Part shown: positions 13,849-21,012 of the stretch, piece after piece
How the letters are laid out: each line of letters opens with the position of its first letter
Numbering within the stretch: the stretch's first letter is position 1
IMG/VR virus record: IMGVR_UViG_3300023116_003678
Location: 1 to 25,556 of that record
DNA: 25,556 nucleotides
Source of the DNA: a virus
Reading direction: 5' to 3' (one strand)
Notes under the pieces: model-generated
Databases searched by the model: none
What the model was told of the DNA's origin: nothing
What the model saw: only the letters and a program-made list of their open reading frames with translations
Position numbers and translations under genes: made by a program

Positions 13849-14973
13849 CTATTCTCCTACAGTTTTGGACTCATAAACATTATTATATTGCTTTCCAACA
13901 CGAATAAATGTGGTTCTTTTGCTTAATTCTTTTAAACTCTTGGCGCCCACATAAGTACAAGTGCTACGAATGCCGCCCAATATGTCTCTGATAATGGGCT
14001 GAACATCGCCCCTATACGGTACAGTAACCACTCTACCTTCGCTTGCTCTGTATTCTTTTGTTCCACCATGTTTCTCCTGTGCGGCTCCTGAGCTCATGCC
14101 ATAAAATTTTACAACTTGACGCTCTTCAATTTTGCGTTTGTTATTTGTTAAATGATTTCCTACTTCATATATGATTTCATTTGTATCATAAAATGCAGTA
14201 CTCACATCACCCCCGCCTTGATCAGTTCCTGCAAGCATTCCACCCAGCATGACAAAGTCTGCTCCAGCACCAAATGCTTTTGCTACATCGCCAGGACAAG
14301 TGCAACCACCATCAGCGATAATATGTCCACCAAGACCATGAGCGGCATCGGCACATTCGATGACAGCGGATAACTGCGGATAGCCAACGCCAGTTTTGAT
14401 CCTTGTAGTGCAAACAGAACCAGGACCAATGCCCACTTTAACAATATCTGCCCCACTTAATATCAACTCCTCCGTAACATCGGGTGTTACAACATTTCCT
14501 GCAATAATTGTGATGTTAGGATTTTTTTCTCTAAACAATTTAACAAAATTTAAAAATCTTTCACTGTAACCATTTGCCACATCAATACACACATACTGTA
14601 AACTACGACTCAGTTTTAGTGTTTGATCCATGCGTTCCTGATCTATATCAGTGATGCCAGTACTAACTGCAACATGGTTTACAATATCTGATCGTTGAGC
14701 GTGATTACTGATATATGTGTGAATATCAACTGGCTGATAACTTTTTGCTAAACAGGTAAACAATCCTACTTCATGTAGTGTGTCTGCCATTTCAAATGTA
14801 CCAACACCGTCCATGTTGGCGGCAATAATAGGGACACCACGATATTTGGCACCACTATTTTTAAATGTGTATTCTCTTAATAAACTTACTTCTTTGCGAC
14901 TTCCAATTTCGCTTCGTTTTGGTCTGAACAATACGTCACTGTAGTCCAGTTTAATGTCGTCTTCAATCCTCAC
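13849..14973 (-). CDS. guaC: GMP reductase
   Basis: NADPH-dependent reductive deamination of GMP to IMP, returning guanine nucleotides to the adenine branch. The sequence follows E. coli GuaC closely from the start ([20 protein letters not shown]), with VPIIAANMD (47-55), [19 protein letters not shown] and the active-site loop [12 protein letters not shown] with Cys188 (Cys186 in E. coli). GGMLAG and [10 protein letters not shown] are also present, and no CBS domains, which separates it from IMP dehydrogenase. At 374 residues it is 27 longer than E. coli GuaC; about 22 of these form an insertion near residues 255-287, between the substrate loop and FYGMSS. It is the last gene of the long early operon and overlaps the previous one by 11 bases. 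Confidence 0.92.
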   Translation of the reverse strand: MRIEDDIKLDYSDVLFRPKRSEIGSRKEVSLLREYTFKNSGAKYRGVPIIAANMDGVGTFEMADTLHEVGLFTCLAKSYQPVDIHTYISNHAQRSDIVNHVAVSTGITDIDQERMDQTLKLSRSLQYVCIDVANGYSERFLNFVKLFREKNPNITIIAGNVVTPDVTEELILSGADIVKVGIGPGSVCTTRIKTGVGYPQLSAVIECADAAHGLGGHIIADGGCTCPGDVAKAFGAGADFVMLGGMLAGTDQGGGDVSTAFYDTNEIIYEVGNHLTNNKRKIEERQVVKFYGMSSGAAQEKHGGTKEYRASEGRVVTVPYRGDVQPIIRDILGGIRSTCTYVGAKSLKELSKRTTFIRVGKQYNNVYESKTVGE

Positions 14974-15187
14974 CGTTTAGTTTCCTTGTTAGTACTTGCT
15001 CTATTGTTGCATACTGGATTGTATCAAATGCGTTAGGAGGGAATTGTGGTGGAGTCCACTCAACAATTCTTTTTCTTTTATATATAGTGCGGAACCATAC
15101 CTTTTCCCCACCAAAAACGGTGACAGGTTTCCAAGCAAACCATTTACGCCAGGGGGTGTAAGTTGAATCCGTAGGCTGTGGCTTCAT
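14963..15187 (-). CDS. Hypothetical Trp/Arg-rich phage protein, 74 residues
   Basis: The frame could begin at 15301, but that would overlap the acidic gene by 56 bases; ATG at 15187 has AGTAGGAAATCAAAT in front and gives 74 residues. The core [19 protein letters not shown] and [10 protein letters not shown] looks like a small all-beta protein that I recall from T4-like cyanophages without known function. Residues after 45 are rich in Pro and Ile. It overlaps GMP reductase by 11 bases, so it belongs to the same operon. Confidence 0.6.
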   Translation of the reverse strand: MKPQPTDSTYTPWRKWFAWKPVTVFGGEKVWFRTIYKRKRIVEWTPPQFPPNAFDTIQYATIEQVLTRKLNGED

Positions 15188-15245
15188 ATTTGATTTCCTA
15201 CTGTGGGTTCTGGTTAAGTGCCCACTCACTGATGTTACTGGAGTT

Positions 15246-16010
15246 TTATTCCCAGTCTTCGAAAAGTTCTTCAATTTGATCTTGTGAATGCCATTTGTCA
15301 TGCCATTTTGGATTCATAAATCCCACATAAGCATAGTAACCTTTACCAGTTGTGTCAGCCCAATCAAAATTTACTTCCAACTCTTTTTTGTTGTACCAAT
15401 ATCTTTCTATAATACTAGCACAGTCTGTTTCAACATAACCACAATGCAATGCTTCTGGATCAAAATCTTCACCATCTGTTGCAATATACAACTGGCCAAA
15501 GCCACCTTTCTCACCACTATGCCAGCACATTACTGGAACGGTTTCTTCTTCCTCTTGTGGTGTGTCATAATTACCGTATGCTTCGCGACCATAAATGGCA
15601 TTGTAATCGAATGGGCCTAGTTCCTCACCAACATCTTCCCATTTGGGGACACTGTAATCGTGATCTACACCTTCTTTCCATTCAATACTGGCATATTCTT
15701 CATTAAACACTGCATCAGCATGTAATTTTACTTCTTGCACAAAGTATTGACTGTCTGCATAAGGACCATTAGCATGTTCAATATCGTCACAATCATACCA
15801 TTCATTAAAGTCTTCACCCAGTGAAGGTGAATCGGGATCGCGGCCATCGTCATCGTCCCATGCAAAACTTTGTACATGACTGATAAAGTCTGAATCGCCA
15901 TCTTCTTTAATTTTAGGATTCCAGTATTCTACAAAATCTGCAGGCACTGTACCCACTGCAACTTCACCGCCATAACGTCCGGTGTCTACAATAAAAATTC
16001 TTTTACTCAT
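15246..16010 (-). CDS. Highly acidic hypothetical protein, 254 residues
   Basis: Extremely rich in Asp, Glu, Tyr and Trp throughout, with a run FAWDDDDGRDPDSPSLGEDF and a C-terminal QIEELFEDWE. It starts with a strand-like MSKRIFIVDTGRYGGEVAVG. No domain is recognised. Such overall charge is common in phage DNA-mimic inhibitors but also in other soluble proteins, so the role is open. An ATGA overlap (16007-16010) couples it to the kinase-adenylyltransferase fusion gene. Confidence 0.7.
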   Translation of the reverse strand: MSKRIFIVDTGRYGGEVAVGTVPADFVEYWNPKIKEDGDSDFISHVQSFAWDDDDGRDPDSPSLGEDFNEWYDCDDIEHANGPYADSQYFVQEVKLHADAVFNEEYASIEWKEGVDHDYSVPKWEDVGEELGPFDYNAIYGREAYGNYDTPQEEEETVPVMCWHSGEKGGFGQLYIATDGEDFDPEALHCGYVETDCASIIERYWYNKKELEVNFDWADTTGKGYYAYVGFMNPKWHDKWHSQDQIEELFEDWE

Positions 16011-16792
16011 AATTTTCCGTCCTTACGCATTTGCTCGCGTATTTTGGTAGCACTGATTTCATGTATTGCATCATCAAATACTTCCTGTTCAATTTTATAG
16101 CCAACACCACGACCATATGTAATGTTCATGATGTTTGGTACTATACCTATTTTAACTTTACCAGCAAATTTTGTCAACTTATCTTTTAAGTTTTCAACAA
16201 TAACTTCTTGACCAAAAGGATTATCTGTGGATAATGGCATGTCTCTGATCATCAGATACACTTGGCCATGTTTTGCGATTGCACGATCAAATAATGCTTG
16301 GTGTCCGTCATGCCATGGTTGCCATCTGCCCAGCATCTGTGTGGTGGGTGCTTTGTTATCCCATATAAATCTATCACCTAGTTCCCATGCCAACAGTTTG
16401 GCGTCAGTATCTCCACGCCATTCTTTAACTATATAATTAACATCAGAAACATCTGGTTCTTCAAACACTGCGTTGGTATCAGCAAACCTGCCTTCATCAA
16501 TGGTGTTTACCCATATAGTAAAGTCTGCGTCAAATTCTTCGCGGGCTTTATTAAATGGGCAAACAAAATCAGCAATAGCAATTTTGCCCTGTGCCTCTGC
16601 ACCTTCACAGAGCATTTTCATTCTCTGCTTCTGTCTTAATCTACCTTCTTCTGAAAAGTCCCAATCGTCTGCCTCTTCACGGACTTTGTCAGCATTAAAC
16701 CAGGCAACCTGGTCTCCAAAAATTTGCACTAGTTCTTGTGCTAGATATGTTTTACCACTCCCTGGTAAGCCAAATATCAGTACTTTAGCCAT
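16007..16792 (-). CDS. Fusion: APS-kinase-like P-loop kinase + NMNAT-like nucleotidyltransferase
   Basis: 261 residues with two domains. Residues 1-120: P-loop FGLPGSGKT (7-15), NADKVREEADDWDFSEEGR like the D/N-x-D-N-x-R, D-x-x-F-S, x-x-R pattern of adenylylsulfate kinases, then IADFVCPFNKARE and FADTNAVFEEP. Residues 150-261: GRWQPWHDGHQALF with the H-x-G-H motif (161-164), DNPFGQEVI, and ISATKIREQM (246-255), the set found in NMN adenylyltransferases and related enzymes. The domain order is opposite to NadR (NMNAT then kinase). The nucleotidyltransferase could feed NadE, encoded in the same region, but a role in sulfate activation or another adenylation cannot be excluded. GAGAGTAAGTAG precedes the ATG. 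Confidence 0.75.
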   Translation of the reverse strand: MAKVLIFGLPGSGKTYLAQELVQIFGDQVAWFNADKVREEADDWDFSEEGRLRQKQRMKMLCEGAEAQGKIAIADFVCPFNKAREEFDADFTIWVNTIDEGRFADTNAVFEEPDVSDVNYIVKEWRGDTDAKLLAWELGDRFIWDNKAPTTQMLGRWQPWHDGHQALFDRAIAKHGQVYLMIRDMPLSTDNPFGQEVIVENLKDKLTKFAGKVKIGIVPNIMNITYGRGVGYKIEQEVFDDAIHEISATKIREQMRKDGKL

Positions 16793-16803
16793 CTACTTAC
16801 TCT

Positions 16804-17280
16804 CTATGAACGTGGCATAACCCTCACTTGTTCGCCACACTGGTTACGGCGATAATAATTCCTTGGTGCAAAACCTATTACCCAAACCTTATCGCCTGAT
16901 TGAAATGATCCAACGTCTTGTTGGATAATACTATGTACGCCTGAATCCATTTGTACAATGAGCTCTTTACCCTGTAGGTCCTGTGTTGCATCAGCAACCT
17001 TGTCGCCAATTACAGCACCAGCACCAGCACCAATGGCTGTTGCAAGGACTTCTACAACTTCATCTTTGTCTTTTGTTGCACGGTTTGCAACATAACCACC
17101 CAAGCCTGCGCCAATACTTTGTGCAACTTCGGTGTTCCTTTCAATCGTTACAGATTGAATATCTAAAATAACGCCTTCAACTGCTTTACATGTTGAGCCG
17201 CCTGTTACCGTGGGATGGTTTTGTGTGCTAGTACAACCCACCATCGCAAACAATAACCCTAATACAAATATATTTTTCAT
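16804..17280 (-). CDS. Outer-membrane lipoprotein with glycine zipper (SlyB/Pcp-like)
   Basis: 158 residues. A lipoprotein signal peptide MKNIFVLGLLFAMVGC ends at Cys16, which would be lipidated; the next residues are Thr-Ser-Thr-Gln. Two Gly-zipper segments follow: AQSIGAGLGGYVANRA and LATAIGAGAGAVIGDKVA, as in SlyB/Pcp proteins, then a beta-rich tail ending CGEQVRVMPRS. Ser at +2 and absence of Asp suggest sorting to the outer membrane. It is in the early operon directly behind the MazG-like gene (ATGA overlap). Phage lipoproteins such as Llp of T5 and Cor block receptors against further infection; that function is possible here. Confidence 0.82.
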   Translation of the reverse strand: MKNIFVLGLLFAMVGCTSTQNHPTVTGGSTCKAVEGVILDIQSVTIERNTEVAQSIGAGLGGYVANRATKDKDEVVEVLATAIGAGAGAVIGDKVADATQDLQGKELIVQMDSGVHSIIQQDVGSFQSGDKVWVIGFAPRNYYRRNQCGEQVRVMPRS

Positions 17281-17639
17281 AAGTATTGCTCCAATTCAGG
17301 TGCTTTCCAACCCTCAGGTTTCAGTACTTTGCCGTCTTCACGTTTACGTACCTTTCCTGTTTCAGGGTCTATTTTGGCGAAGTTTGTACGCATTACTTCG
17401 TTCCATGCGCCTTCACCATCTGCACCCATACTGTTAATTGCACCAATGGTTACAACTAAAATATCTATCAGTGCATCTAATTGCTCCACTGGATCATTGT
17501 CTTCACATGCCTCATCAAGCTCTTGTACTTCTTCTTTGATCAAACTCAAATACATACTGTACTGATCCTGATTCATGTCATCAGTAGACTGATCGCATGC
17601 TCGCATAAATTCTGATTGTTCTGCAAAAGGATTTGTCAT
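17277..17639 (-). CDS. MazG-like NTP pyrophosphohydrolase
   Basis: 120 residues from the ATG at 17639, which overlaps the previous stop as ATGA; an in-frame TTG at 17648 adds three residues and is less likely. The helix pair LIKEEVQELDEACEDNDPVE and LDALIDILVVTIGAINSMG shows the E-E-x-x-E and E/D-x-x-D metal-binding pattern of all-alpha NTP pyrophosphatases. The tail KIDPETGKVRKREDGKVLKP then GW is typical of the phage MazG/PRA-PH-like branch. Such enzymes remove non-standard or alarmone nucleotides; the substrate is not readable. Flanked by a gamma-glutamylcyclotransferase-like gene and the lipoprotein gene. Confidence 0.82.
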   Translation of the reverse strand: MTNPFAEQSEFMRACDQSTDDMNQDQYSMYLSLIKEEVQELDEACEDNDPVEQLDALIDILVVTIGAINSMGADGEGAWNEVMRTNFAKIDPETGKVRKREDGKVLKPEGWKAPELEQYL

Positions 17640-18013
17640 CTTAACCAACTCACTGTGTTACCATCACTGGGTACAATTTTTTCACCATGATACTCGTCAA
17701 TATCTTTTATATGGTATATCCATGCTTTGCCAAGGCTAGTGTTAATTTGGTCTCTGGAATAAAAATCAGGATATCCTTCTATATGATCTAAAACTTCTAG
17801 TACATCGTCATCCACGTCAAATACCTGACCTGATATTTTATGTTCTCCATTTAATACAGCGGCTGGAAATGATCCTAAATTGTACATAGAAAAGTCAGCG
17901 TCTGTAGTCGCATCACCTATAAATTCTGCCTCACCACCAAAGTGTTGCATACCTCGAGTACGGTTACCTTGCTTTAACGTTCCGTAAACAAAAACCCTGT
18001 TCTTGTTAGCCAT
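17636..18013 (-). CDS. Gamma-glutamylcyclotransferase-like protein
   Basis: 125 residues with the fold signature VFVYGTLKQGN (YGTLK at 10-14), a middle FPAAVLNGEHKISGQVF and the catalytic Glu79 in VLDHIEGYPDFYSR. Family members (GGCT, GGACT, AIG2/BtrG) release gamma-glutamyl groups as 5-oxoproline from peptides such as glutathione or from gamma-glutamylamines. All elements are present, so activity is likely; the substrate is not defined. The ATG overlaps the previous gene by 8 bases. Confidence 0.88.
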   Translation of the reverse strand: MANKNRVFVYGTLKQGNRTRGMQHFGGEAEFIGDATTDADFSMYNLGSFPAAVLNGEHKISGQVFDVDDDVLEVLDHIEGYPDFYSRDQINTSLGKAWIYHIKDIDEYHGEKIVPSDGNTVSWLR

Positions 18014-18224
18014 TTAATTTTTCTTCGAGAGCCTTGATTCTCTGGTTCATGATTGTTAGCATACGACTGCTTTCAGCATCCATGGGGACAGCCTGACTTG
18101 CGATAGCCATACCTTCCAGCTCATCAATTTTTTCATTGAGCTCTCCGATAATGCTATCTTTTTCTCTGACTAATTCCAGTAGTTCTGCTTTAGTCATCTG
18201 TGTAGTACTCTTCTTCATACTCAT
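18006..18224 (-). CDS. Small coiled-coil protein, 72 residues
   Basis: The frame is open from 18266, but ATG at 18224 (MSMKKSTTQMTKAELLELV) avoids overlap with the previous gene (stop 18235). A short coiled coil runs from LLELVREKDSIIGELNEK to LEGM, a second helix (MLTIMNQRIKALEEKL) ends the protein. Not recognised; small helical proteins of this type are frequent in phage early regions. No strong Shine-Dalgarno sequence is visible before 18224. Confidence 0.6.
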   Translation of the reverse strand: MSMKKSTTQMTKAELLELVREKDSIIGELNEKIDELEGMAIASQAVPMDAESSRMLTIMNQRIKALEEKLNG

Positions 18225-18234
18225 ACTTATAAAC

Positions 18235-18426
18235 TTATACGAACTGTTCGTCCATAATCTGAGCAACTCTTTCGCTGATCAGATGTAAACGCAAAGAAGG
18301 AACGTACTCTGGTATGAGTACGTCCTTGTTCATATATGAACATTCCCTAAGTACACGCTCGTCACTCATTAGATTAACTTCTTTTTGAGCTTGGCGTTGT
18401 ACCAATTCCAACCAGGGATCTGTCAT
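18235..18426 (-). CDS. Hypothetical protein, 63 residues
   Basis: Not recognised. Reads as a helical protein (WLELVQRQAQKEVNLMSDER and LRLHLISERVAQIMDEQF). Its ATG overlaps the stop of the previous gene as ATGA (18423-18426), which supports it over the competing frame 18374-18574. It sits in the early operon. Confidence 0.65.
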   Translation of the reverse strand: MTDPWLELVQRQAQKEVNLMSDERVLRECSYMNKDVLIPEYVPSLRLHLISERVAQIMDEQFV

Positions 18427-18659
18427 GATTGGATTCCGTTTGCTTCACAATACGCATCAGCCAAAAAGTCAAAGAACTTATAATGCTGTACCTGGCTAAT
18501 ACTGTTGTCTTTGATGAGCTGTGCCATATCCAAATAAACATCACCATCAACAAAGTTCCAATTAATAGAACCATCTGTGTTGATGTTTTCTTTTTTACTT
18601 ACTGCGTGGTTAAACGCTCTTGCCATTTTTACATGGACTTCATTTTTTGAGTTAAACAT
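18423..18659 (-). CDS. Hypothetical protein, 78 residues
   Basis: Not recognised. The middle resembles a small mixed fold (FVDGDVYLDMAQLI then YKFFDFLADAYCEAN). CTAAGGAGGTTTTATG gives an almost perfect Shine-Dalgarno sequence at ideal distance, so the start is secure. The gap to the previous gene is 9 bases. Confidence 0.75.
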   Translation of the reverse strand: MFNSKNEVHVKMARAFNHAVSKKENINTDGSINWNFVDGDVYLDMAQLIKDNSISQVQHYKFFDFLADAYCEANGIQS

Positions 18660-18668
18660 AAAACCTCC

Positions 18669-18992
18669 TTAGTCTAATCTCGAACCTTCGTAAAGTTTAA
18701 CTTCAGGCAAGTAACGCTCTACCGTATCAACATACGCCTTGGTACCAGCCATCTTGGCACTCATGTCCTGAGTGTTATGACCTGAGGGATTCCACAACTT
18801 GTAACCACCGTCATAACTTTTCTTAAAACCTTGAGCAATAAAACTCTTGCCCAACTTGGTGTTACCCTTTACAAAAGTGGTTACCCAAGCAAAGCCACAG
18901 TTGAATGGATGTTCTCCATTCTGCTGAATATAATCGTCCGTTGCAATTTGTGCATTACGAACTGCCAATTGATGAATTTCTGGTGTCAACAT
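18669..18992 (-). CDS. Phage hypothetical protein, 107 residues
   Basis: The segment NCGFAWVTTFVKGNTKLGKS followed by GFKKSYDGGYKLWNPSGHNT is a pattern that I recall from small proteins of cyanophages and other marine T4-like phages; no function is known to me. It is probably a compact alpha/beta domain with a conserved Cys and several aromatic residues. Its last base of ATG overlaps the previous stop (18992), so the genes are coupled. Confidence 0.7.
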   Translation of the reverse strand: MLTPEIHQLAVRNAQIATDDYIQQNGEHPFNCGFAWVTTFVKGNTKLGKSFIAQGFKKSYDGGYKLWNPSGHNTQDMSAKMAGTKAYVDTVERYLPEVKLYEGSRLD

Positions 18993-19231
18993 TACGCCGC
19001 CTCCATTACTTGAGTAATATATTTGTGATCAACAATTACAGTGTCGCCTGCAGGGCGACTAACAACAACACGATTAGTAGAGCCCTTCCACTCGAAGCCT
19101 TCGTCGAGTACAACATGGTGGCTAACATTACCACCGTACTCAACACGGCTAAGAGTTACTAGCCCACTAACAGGTATATCGCCGCTGAGGTAAAGACCTT
19201 TAACACGCATACCTTCTAAGTTCCAGTTCAT
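18992..19231 (-). CDS. Phage hypothetical beta-rich protein, 79 residues
   Basis: Starts MNWNLEGMRVKGLYLSGDIP and continues with alternating strands (GLVTLSRVEYGGNVSHHVVL, then EWKGSTNRVVVSR). It reads as a small beta barrel, similar in style to small early proteins of cyanophages; function unknown. AAGGAGGTAGCGTAATG provides the ribosome-binding site, and it is joined end to start with both neighbours. Confidence 0.72.
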   Translation of the reverse strand: MNWNLEGMRVKGLYLSGDIPVSGLVTLSRVEYGGNVSHHVVLDEGFEWKGSTNRVVVSRPAGDTVIVDHKYITQVMEAA

Positions 19232-19608
19232 TACGCTACCTCCTTTTCAAGGAATGAAAGTAATTGAGTGAAGCCCATACCATCCACCATGTGGTAGGTG
19301 CCCATTTCGTTGTCACGGATAATATCGCCCACGCTCACTGAGTGCATGGGAGCCAATCGCTCAATGCTCTCTTCAGGACCCATGTTACCTACTTGAAACA
19401 CACCATTAAGGGTTGCTGCGTCAATGTTGGCAACAGGATTGTAGTACTCGCTCATCCAAGCATTAAAGCCATCTGAGCCACCACTAAAAGAAACTTTCAA
19501 CTGGATTTCAACTTCTGGAAACTTCTTCATTGCATCATCCCAGCCCAGGCTGTTTACTGCATCGCTTGCTTCACGAGAGAGATGAAATTGGAAAACTGTA
19601 TAACGCAT
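19231..19608 (-). CDS. Hypothetical first gene of the early operon, 125 residues
   Basis: The frame is open from 19668, but ATG at 19608 (MRYTVFQFHLSREASDAVNS) is chosen because CGGAGTAAAAAT precedes it and the promoter's -10 box (19641-19646) lies inside the longer version. The protein looks soluble and mixed alpha/beta, with SGGSDGFNAWMSEYYNP and VSVGDIIRDNEMGTYHMV. The last part resembles a domain in other phage proteins that measures or marks a parameter, but I cannot name it. As first gene behind a strong promoter it is expected to be made soon after infection. Confidence 0.72.
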   Translation of the reverse strand: MRYTVFQFHLSREASDAVNSLGWDDAMKKFPEVEIQLKVSFSGGSDGFNAWMSEYYNPVANIDAATLNGVFQVGNMGPEESIERLAPMHSVSVGDIIRDNEMGTYHMVDGMGFTQLLSFLEKEVA

Positions 19609-19640
19609 ATTTTTACTCCGTTTTTTTAACCTACATATAT

Positions 19641-19668
19641 ATGATAGCAAATTCTGACGATCTGTCAA
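19641..19668 (-). promoter_or_regulatory. Strong sigma-70 (early) promoter of the 13-gene operon
   Basis: Minus strand TTGACA (19663-19668), 16-base spacer, TATCAT (19641-19646), with the predicted start near 19634. It would drive the genes from 19608 down to GMP reductase (13849), which follow with overlaps or gaps of at most about 11 bases and no terminator seen. Confidence 0.75.
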
Positions 19669-19772
19669 CCTTTTTAGATGGCTGTAAACCCTTGATTTTA
19701 CTGACTTTTTTAAAAAAGTGTAATTTTTTTAATGTAAGAAAATCAATAACTTAGCGAAGCCAACAAAATTAG

Positions 19773-19811
19773 ATAAATAACTGTATAATATTATAACAGT
19801 TCTTTTAGGAG
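19773..19811 (+). promoter_or_regulatory. Promoter region of the oxygenase gene with inverted repeat and Shine-Dalgarno
   Basis: Plus strand has a late-type AGATAAATA (ATAAATA 19773-19779), then CTGTATAATATTATAACAG (19781-19799), an inverted repeat that also contains a TATAAT box (19784-19789), and TAGGAG (19806-19811) before ATG 19818. The repeat could be an operator or simply part of two stacked promoters. No good -35 box is visible for the TATAAT. Confidence 0.5.
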
Positions 19812-19817
19812 AATAGC

Positions 19818-20381
19818 ATGCTACAAAGCAAAGTAAGAATCAAGAAAAACGCATTAACATCAGAGCAATGTGCACAGCTCATCGCTAATGCCGAAAACTT
19901 TGAATACGATATTCTAAAACATGACATCGTTGAACAATCTAAGTTTTCTTCGAAAGAAGAACTGGACCAGGGTACAGTAGAGAGTACACATGATGATAGT
20001 TACTCAAAGCGTAAAGTTTCTCAGTCCCCAATTGAGCCAGTATTTTCTGAATGGGACGGTAATCCAGTTTACAGATGCAAAATCATGAAATATGAAGAAG
20101 GCGAGTATGTAAATGAGCATCGCGATGCTCAATGGATGTGCCTAAGTAATTATTGGGAACCTGATACCAATAAGCAGTCTAAATCATTGATGGTTATTCC
20201 ACTAAATGATGATTATGAGGGTGGTGAGTTCACAGTAGAAGGTCAAGTTGTACCACAAGAAGTTGGTACATGTATCCAGATACCATGTGATCCTTTCAGC
20301 CCAGAAACAAGTCCTAAGCATGGCGTTACAGAAATTACTAAAGGTACTAGATACAGTTTAGTATTTTGGAATTTCGCGTAA
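19818..20381 (+). CDS. 2-oxoglutarate/Fe(II)-dependent oxygenase (P4H/PKHD-like)
   Basis: 187 residues of the double-stranded beta-helix family that hydroxylates a substrate using Fe(II), O2 and 2-oxoglutarate. Iron ligands are His101 and Asp103 in GEYVNEHRDAQW and the distal His168 in SPKHGVTEI; Arg178 in KGTRYSLVFW would bind 2-oxoglutarate. DDYEGGEFTV before the distal motif is typical of prolyl-hydroxylase-like members. Similar proteins are common in cyanophages, with mostly unknown targets. It is the only gene on the plus strand and has its own promoter region, Shine-Dalgarno sequence and terminator, so it behaves as a self-contained unit. Confidence 0.9.
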   Translation: MLQSKVRIKKNALTSEQCAQLIANAENFEYDILKHDIVEQSKFSSKEELDQGTVESTHDDSYSKRKVSQSPIEPVFSEWDGNPVYRCKIMKYEEGEYVNEHRDAQWMCLSNYWEPDTNKQSKSLMVIPLNDDYEGGEFTVEGQVVPQEVGTCIQIPCDPFSPETSPKHGVTEITKGTRYSLVFWNFA

Positions 20382-20397
20382 AGATAAATTTAATAAA

Positions 20398-20420
20398 AGA
20401 AGGGCGTAAGCCCTTTTTTT
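20398..20420. terminator. Bidirectional rho-independent terminator
   Basis: AAGGGC-GTAA-GCCCTT (20400-20415) followed by T residues on the plus strand and CTTTTATT on the minus strand. It serves the oxygenase gene and the convergent nfuA operon. Confidence 0.88.
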
Positions 20421-21012
20421 ATGACTCTACGACTGGTTTATAGAATGCGTTGGTGATGTCAGTGTGGTCAGTGATGTCACGTATTCCCTTTATTTCGGGC
20501 ACACTCTCTGAGAGAGCCTTTTCTACACCATCTTTAAGTGTGGCATCAATGCCAGCACAACCCTGACAACCACCACCGAATTCCACTATAGCAATCATAT
20601 CGTCTGTTATTTCTATCAGTTTAACATTACCGCCATGAGCTTGTACTATGGGGTATACGTCGGTCCATAATGCGTAGTTAACACGTTCTTCCAATGTGGC
20701 ATCATCAGCAAGTTTGGGCATTTTGCTGTTGGGTGCTTTAATGGTCAACTGTCCACCAAAGTTATCTGTGTCGTAATCTACTGTGGCTTCTTCTAGCCAT
20801 TTTTCACTGGCAACATCCACATATACGTCCAGCTCGCCAAATGTCTTGATTTGCCATTCTGATGTAACCTCGCCCACTTTACAGTAACTGAGCTGTGTAC
20901 TAGCCAGGGGTGTTCCACCATCTTTTACACTGATTTTTACACCTATGCATTCTGATTTCTTTTCTAATAATTCACACAAATAGTTTTGTGCACGTTCTGA
21001 TACGTCTAACAT
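20419..21012 (-). CDS. nfuA: NfuA-type Fe-S carrier protein
   Basis: NfuA takes a [4Fe-4S] cluster from the assembly machinery and delivers it to target enzymes. The 197 residues align over the full length with E. coli NfuA (191): an N-terminal degenerate A-type domain without the usual cysteines (LSYCKVGEV, VYVDVASEKWLEEATVDY, GGQLTIKAPNSKMPKLADDA) and a C-terminal Nfu domain with QAHGGNVKLIEI and GGGCQGCAGIDATLKDGVEK. The cluster cysteines are Cys149 and Cys152, the same numbers as in E. coli. It overlaps the dCMP deaminase gene by 7 bases and closes the operon. Confidence 0.92.
   Translation of the reverse strand: MLDVSERAQNYLCELLEKKSECIGVKISVKDGGTPLASTQLSYCKVGEVTSEWQIKTFGELDVYVDVASEKWLEEATVDYDTDNFGGQLTIKAPNSKMPKLADDATLEERVNYALWTDVYPIVQAHGGNVKLIEITDDMIAIVEFGGGCQGCAGIDATLKDGVEKALSESVPEIKGIRDITDHTDITNAFYKPVVES

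Larger units (their letters stand above)
19609..19817. other. Divergent intergenic region with palindrome
   Basis: 209 bases between the early operon and the plus-strand oxygenase. It holds the early promoter (19641-19668), a perfect 16-base palindrome ACTTTTTTAAAAAAGT (19704-19719), and the oxygenase promoter region (19773-19811). The palindrome could be a weak two-way terminator or bent DNA. No gene is seen. Confidence 0.6.

Noticed and set aside
13849-14973. IMP dehydrogenase as product
   Set aside because: No CBS domains and the whole sequence follows GMP reductase, including its N-terminus and FYGMSS segment.
15188-15301. Longer start of the 74-residue Trp/Arg-rich protein
   Set aside because: Would overlap the acidic gene by 56 bases; the later ATG has a Shine-Dalgarno-like AGGA.
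18374-18574. Minus-strand frame of 66 residues
   Set aside because: Overlaps two better genes (18235-18426 and 18423-18659) that are joined by ATGA and have good start signals.
19704-19719. Perfect palindrome ACTTTTTTAAAAAAGT as a separate terminator
   Set aside because: All A/T core and no gene ends nearby; kept only as part of the intergenic description.
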